A stretch of 64,000 nucleotides of DNA, from the NCBI GenBank assembly GCA_002483445.1, contig DLHY01000152.1, positions 1 to 64,000 on the forward strand. Direction: 5' to 3'. The notes beneath the pieces are model-generated. The model had not been told where the DNA came from and made no database searches. It saw only the letters and a program-made list of their open reading frames with translations. Source of the DNA: Blastocatellia bacterium UBA7656 (GTDB taxonomy: Bacteria > Acidobacteriota > Blastocatellia > UBA7656). The translations under genes were made by a program, and so were the position numbers. Each line of letters starts with the position of its first letter. Position 1 is the first letter of the stretch. Of the stretch, positions 60,101-64,000 are shown one piece after another.

Positions 60101-61429
60101 TCATTTTTTTTCTGCCCCTCTGCGCCAGAAGAAATAAGCGGGCAGCCCCAGAAGGATGATGCCGACGGCTATAGCCGTGTAGAGAGCTTGCGTCTTCACG
60201 TTGACCCATACGGTGTTGACGACCAGAGCTGCCGCCGAAAGTATGAACAAGGCAGGCGTCAGCGGGTAGCCGGGAACGCTGTAAGGCCGATCCGATTCCG
60301 GTATACGGCGACGATAAACGAATAAAGTCGCCGCTCCAATCCCGTAAAATATCCAGCCCGCAAAAACGACATAAGTCAGAAGCTGGTTGAAATCGCCGAG
60401 CATCGCCAGCGCCGCCGCCCACGAAGACCCTGCGATGACTGCGAAAGCCGGAGTGCCGAAACGCGGATGAACCTCGGCAAGACGGTGGAAGAAAACTCCA
60501 TCGACGGCCATCGCATAATAAACCCGCGAGGCGGTAAGCACCGTGGCGTTGGCCGCGCCGAATATCGATATGGCTATGGCGATTGCGAGAAGCTTTGCTG
60601 CCGTAGGTCCGGCGATCACTCCCACAGCAGCGGCGGCTGGACTCGCTGAACGCGCCACTTCCGCAGGGCCGAGCGCGGCAAGATAAGCGACATTGGCCAG
60701 AAGATAAATAAAGACGAGCGCGGCAAGCCCTATGAGAAAAGCTCGCGGGAATGTGCGCTGCGCGTCTATGGTTTCGCCCGCGCTGTAGGTGGCGTATTGC
60801 CATCCTTCATAGGCCCAAAGCACGCTTATCATCGCAAGCCCGAACCCGGAGGCCAGAGAACTGTTGACTTCAGCAGGCCATACTTTTCCTGATCCGGTCA
60901 GGTTGTTGCCGAACCACAATAGCGCCGCGCTCATCACCAGTATCGAGCCGATCTTGATGGCCGCAGTCACGTTTTGCAGATTCGCGCTCTCTCGTGTGCC
61001 GTAGACATTGACCGCCGTCAGTACCGCTATCACCGCGAGCGCGATTATCTTTTTGGCAACCGCAGACAATTCGATTGACTGGCCGAGATTGTCGCCGAAG
61101 GCCACGGCGAGAGTCGCTATGGTGCCTCCGCTGATGGCGAAAAACAGAGTCCACCCGAACAGGAAAGCGAGAAGCGGGCCGAAGCAATCACGGATATAAA
61201 CGTAGAGTCCACCCGCGTGGGGATGACTCGCGCTCAACTCTCCGTAGGTGAGCGCGCCGAGGAGCGAAAGCGCGCCGCCTGCGAACCAGACCAGAAGAGC
61301 CGGACCTATATCGCCGCCGACCTGAGTCAGAACAGTTCCCGGCACCAGAAAAATTCCTGACCCGATGACCGATCCTATGACCAGAAGCGTTATGTCGCCG
61401 AATCCGAGCGTGCGAGCGAGTTTATTCAT
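60101..61429 (-). CDS. APC-family amino acid permease
   Basis: 442 residues with about 12 hydrophobic segments. TLLVIGSVIGSGIFLVPG in helix 1 is the substrate-binding unwound helix of APC transporters. ELSASHPHAGGLYVYIRDCF in helices 2-3 and GWQYATYSAGETIDAQRTFP after helix 6 match the LAT/YfnA-type amino acid antiporter-like subgroup. The substrate is probably a neutral amino acid, by family. GAGGAG lies 5 bp before the ATG. The gap downstream to the haemoglobin gene (59819-60100) holds a short GC hairpin and nothing else I can name. Confidence 0.92.
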   Translation of the reverse strand: MNKLARTLGFGDITLLVIGSVIGSGIFLVPGTVLTQVGGDIGPALLVWFAGGALSLLGALTYGELSASHPHAGGLYVYIRDCFGPLLAFLFGWTLFFAISGGTIATLAVAFGDNLGQSIELSAVAKKIIALAVIAVLTAVNVYGTRESANLQNVTAAIKIGSILVMSAALLWFGNNLTGSGKVWPAEVNSSLASGFGLAMISVLWAYEGWQYATYSAGETIDAQRTFPRAFLIGLAALVFIYLLANVAYLAALGPAEVARSASPAAAAVGVIAGPTAAKLLAIAIAISIFGAANATVLTASRVYYAMAVDGVFFHRLAEVHPRFGTPAFAVIAGSSWAAALAMLGDFNQLLTYVVFAGWIFYGIGAATLFVYRRRIPESDRPYSVPGYPLTPALFILSAAALVVNTVWVNVKTQALYTAIAVGIILLGLPAYFFWRRGAEKK

Positions 61430-61444
61430 GCGGTCTCCTCAAAA

Positions 61445-61572
61445 CAGTTTTCAGTTTTCAGTTTTCAGTTTTCAGTTTTTCATCACTTCGTTTCAGGTCA
61501 TCGCTCTTGACGACCTGAATAACTTTTCATCTGAGAAATGAAACTGCTTCTGAAAACTGAAAACTGAAAACT
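61445..61572. repeat. Long inverted pair of 7-bp-period arrays (TTTTCAG) with inner hairpin
   Basis: The left array 61445-61479 has about five CAGTTTT heptads; the right array 61550-61572 has three CTGAAAA heptads. The inner part has TTCATCA and a TTCAGGTC/GACCTGAA hairpin. The whole 128 bp can fold as one long stem. It lies between the beta-lactamase-like gene (its right arm meets that stop codon) and the APC permease start. Confidence 0.85.
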
Positions 61573-62592
61573 CTACCTGGGCTGGAACAAAAAGAAATCG
61601 TGAACCGCGCGCGCGATCTCAGCTATCGCGCGCTCGCGGGCCGCAGCTTCTTTTTCGGATGACTTCACGAAAACCGCGACGGCGACGTGCGTCGAGTCGG
61701 GCAGCGTTATGATGCCGACATCGTTCGTCGAGCCGCCGATGGTTCCGGTCTTGTGAGCGACCTCGGTGCCTTCAGGCAGCAATCCGCGAAGTCGCGCTTC
61801 GCCCGTGCGGCAACGGCGAAGTATGTCGAGCAGCAGATCGGCGCTCGGATCTTTGAGCAGGTCTTTGCGAAAAATGCGCGCAAGCAGATCAGCCATCGCG
61901 TCGGGCGTAGAAGTGTCGCGCGGATCAGTATCGAAACGTTTCGCCGCAGCCGCGCGGTCTTCAGGTTTGACCGCAGAGTATTTCATGCGAAACAAGGCCG
62001 GAGTCCACTCATCTTCGGGCGGAAGGTCGGTCGCGCCTATCCAGTCGGATATGAGTTGAGCCGTCGAGCGATTGACGTTGATGCCTTCAATGGCAAGCGC
62101 GCGCATACGAGCGGTTACTGCCTCAGCGCCCCCGGCTAAACGAAGGCAGATATCGGTCGCGCTGTTGTCACTGATGAGCAGCATCAGTTCGATCAGGTTG
62201 CGAACCGAAAGCGAGAGGCCCGGTTTGTTGAACAGATCGGAAAGAGTGCCGCTGCCGGGGTGAAGGTCTTTCGGTTTTATTTCGATCATGTCTTCGAGGC
62301 GGACTTCTCCCTGATCGATGAGGGTGAAGAGTTGAACGGCGATGGGGATTTTGTAGGTGCTGGCCATGGGGAATCGCTCGCCGCCGTTGATAGAAACCCG
62401 TCGACCTGTCTCAAGATGAATCGCAGTTGCGCCTACAGTGCCGCCTCCGACGCGAGCCAGTCGCGACATTTCGCGTTCCAGTCTTTCAAGCGCCGGGTCG
62501 CGACGTTGAGCGACGGCGGATGAGTGGAGAACGAAAAGGGCGAGACATAGCAGGGCGACTTGATATGATCTGAGCGCGCTTCGACTTTTCAT
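61573..62592 (-). CDS. Class A beta-lactamase-like serine hydrolase
   Basis: 339 residues from the ATG at 62592, with AAAGGA four bases upstream; 41 earlier in-frame codons look non-coding. The signal peptide is SYQVALLCLALFVLHSSAVA. It has the class A active-site boxes: S78-x-x-K81 (MASTYKIP), S141-D-N143 and K281-T-G (AHKTGTIGG). The region DPRDTSTPDAM matches the end of the omega loop, but the usual Glu166 and Asn170 positions seem to hold Arg and Ala. It may therefore not deacylate beta-lactams well. It resembles subclass A2 or related Acidobacteriota proteins. Real resistance activity is uncertain. Confidence 0.85.
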   Translation of the reverse strand: MKSRSALRSYQVALLCLALFVLHSSAVAQRRDPALERLEREMSRLARVGGGTVGATAIHLETGRRVSINGGERFPMASTYKIPIAVQLFTLIDQGEVRLEDMIEIKPKDLHPGSGTLSDLFNKPGLSLSVRNLIELMLLISDNSATDICLRLAGGAEAVTARMRALAIEGINVNRSTAQLISDWIGATDLPPEDEWTPALFRMKYSAVKPEDRAAAAKRFDTDPRDTSTPDAMADLLARIFRKDLLKDPSADLLLDILRRCRTGEARLRGLLPEGTEVAHKTGTIGGSTNDVGIITLPDSTHVAVAVFVKSSEKEAAARERAIAEIARAVHDFFLFQPR

Positions 62593-62718
62593 AGCATCCT
62601 TTCCGAGATAGATGATTCGAGAGCGGGCACAATTCCTAACACAAACGTCGCCGCCTATCAACAGCGGGGCGCGCATATCAAACTTGGCTCTGACGCTTTC
62701 AGAATAATCAACCAACGA

Positions 62719-64000
62719 TCACCTTTGAACAGGAAATAAAAAAAACTTGTGACCATGCGTCGCGGCTGTGCAGCCGTCCGAGATTTGAAACCCACGTTCG
62801 GCTAAAACTTCCTGAGCGAGCCGCTTATTATCGAATCTGTATTTGACGAAAGCCGCCCAGAACTGCGAGTCGTCTATCTCTTCAAAGCTGCGGACATAAA
62901 TGATCTCGAATCTTTTTTCACTCTGTCGGTCGAGATAAAACTGAAGGGTGGTTCCAACTATCCCGTCGTCGGTATAAATGCGAACGTGCTGTTTCTCATC
63001 AGACTCGGCTTCGATCATCTGTTTGACTAAAGGCTCGACGGCGAACTTTTCTCTGTTGACTAACTCCGTCCATCCCGACAGCGCGGCCCATGCGATCAAT
63101 GAAGAAACCGTCAGCGTCCTGATCCGTCTCGGTTGCAGATCGAAGACGCTCATCGACAGGATCAGAAAATAAGCGACAGACGAAATGATGAGATACCGCA
63201 TTCCCCAGATCGATTGCGGCAGCGCGTAGCTTGCGGTCAGCGCCAGAACGGACGGCAGGAAAGCCATCACTGCAAGCGCGATCATCGCGTCGCGGTTTCG
63301 CTCTTTGCGATCTCGAATCAAACGGGTCAGGAAACGAGCGATGGCATAAAAAAATAAAAGAGTGAGCAGGGCATAAACGCCCAGCGACACTTTGTAAAAT
63401 ACGCCATAGTCTTCCCACCTGTAGCTGATCGGCCCGTTGAGGTTGAGATAGAACCAGAAGAAGTCTCCGATCCCCGGTTTCGGATTCCACGAGAGGTTCG
63501 CGCCCAATCCGCCTTTTTCAATCGAAGCGCGAAAGGCGAGATATATCCACGGGCTGAAGCACAGAACCAGAGCGAGCGAGGAAACGACGAATCGTTTCAG
63601 CTTGTGTCTTTGCAGAATCACTAAAGCCAAAGCCTGCGCGCCTGCGAGCAGCCATCCGTAGTAATGCGTATAAACCAGAATCAGGTTTGCGACAAACAGC
63701 AGCAGGTCTGTTCCGAGCTTGCTTTCTGTTTCGTTCATCATCTTCACAAACAGCCAGCAGGAACAGGTGGATGCAAAAAGCAGGAGGCTGTACATGCGCA
63801 GGTCTTGCGCATAGACGACCATATACATATTCACGGCCATAAGCCCCAGAGCGAGACGTGAGACTTTAGGTTCGAGTTTCGACTCACGGCACAACAGATA
63901 AAAAGGCGCAAGCGATGCTATCGAAGCGCAGACGGGAAAGAGCTTCACCCAATAGACAGACTCGCCGCCAACAGTGATCCACAATTTGAGCAGCACGTAA
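62719..64000 (-). CDS. Membrane glycosyltransferase-like protein (GT39/ArnT-type), N-terminus cut off
   Basis: The frame is open to the window end; about 427 residues are visible. There are about ten hydrophobic helices, e.g. LFPVCASIASLAPFYLLC, LLLFVANLILVYTHYYGWLL and FVVSSLALVLCFSPWIYLAF. The segment LMAVNMYMVVYAQDLRMYSL after an early helix matches the conserved Gln-Asp/Arg-Met-Tyr motif of PMT/ArnT-like (GT-C) enzymes in bacteria. The first part, with the catalytic Asp of the first loop, is missing because it lies beyond the window. It probably uses a polyprenyl-phosphate sugar donor to decorate lipids or proteins outside the membrane. Confidence 0.8.
   Translation of the reverse strand, partial: YVLLKLWITVGGESVYWVKLFPVCASIASLAPFYLLCRESKLEPKVSRLALGLMAVNMYMVVYAQDLRMYSLLLFASTCSCWLFVKMMNETESKLGTDLLLFVANLILVYTHYYGWLLAGAQALALVILQRHKLKRFVVSSLALVLCFSPWIYLAFRASIEKGGLGANLSWNPKPGIGDFFWFYLNLNGPISYRWEDYGVFYKVSLGVYALLTLLFFYAIARFLTRLIRDRKERNRDAMIALAVMAFLPSVLALTASYALPQSIWGMRYLIISSVAYFLILSMSVFDLQPRRIRTLTVSSLIAWAALSGWTELVNREKFAVEPLVKQMIEAESDEKQHVRIYTDDGIVGTTLQFYLDRQSEKRFEIIYVRSFEEIDDSQFWAAFVKYRFDNKRLAQEVLAERGFQISDGCTAATHGHKFFLFPVQR

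Overview
The window looks like chromosomal DNA of an Acidobacteriota bacterium, most likely class Blastocatellia. The base for this is a VWA protein of the acidobacterial 'VWFA-related' type, very large secreted HYR/DUF11 proteins, an Sdh1-like succinate dehydrogenase, LPS-heptose genes (so a diderm envelope), a bifunctional FtcD, and moderately GC-rich DNA. The taxon is inferred from gene families; there is no rRNA or tRNA here.

Layout. 1-0.5 kb: a frameshifted YhcG/DUF1016 nuclease remnant. 0.5-2 kb: an exported M20 amidohydrolase. 2-6.6 kb: a four-gene MacAB-like ABC export operon (two FtsX-type permeases, HlyD-type adaptor, ATPase). 6.8-10.6 kb: DUF971 protein, enoyl-CoA hydratase, a LolA-like exported protein and FtcD (histidine catabolism). 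10.8-15 kb: exported proteins, including a translationally coupled metzincin/OB-fold pair and an Ycf48-like propeller. 15.2-20.3 kb: an envelope-sugar run (Trm112-like protein, GT9 heptosyltransferase, heptose-7-P kinase, and a nucleotide-sugar dehydrogenase split by a 493-residue LAGLIDADG intein at its catalytic cysteine). 20.6-31.2 kb: surface proteins (VWA, a 2222-residue beta-helix/HYR giant, a beta-helix/PKD protein). 31.3-38.5 kb: YtcJ-like amidohydrolase, TPR-like protein, sdhCAB, a broken clan AA protease module and a repeat-containing exported protein. 38.8-42.6 kb: two-component system with a 14-repeat sensor. 42.8-46.3 kb: FG-GAP/HYR protein, an AT-richer ricin-B-like orphan and a lone receiver domain. 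46.7-51 kb: minor-pilin operon behind a sigma-54-type promoter and closed by a strong terminator. 51-64 kb: M20 dipeptidase, a murB/creatininase-like/dimeric-barrel/GCPII-like operon, alpha/beta hydrolase, exported truncated haemoglobin, APC permease, class A beta-lactamase-like protein, and a GT39-like membrane protein running off the right edge.

Two signals cut across the window. First, about a dozen intergenic gaps hold inverted pairs of short degenerate tandem arrays. Their sequences differ, but most share a period of exactly 7 bp (a few 8 or 9). They sit at gene ends and behave like a family of hairpin-forming elements. Second, the giant HYR protein and the FG-GAP/HYR protein, 14 kb apart, end in the same cysteine-containing ~95-residue module that I cannot assign to a known family. 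Together with the intein, these are the most interesting items.

Starts were chosen by ribosome-binding sites where visible, so many differ from the longest possible reading frame.
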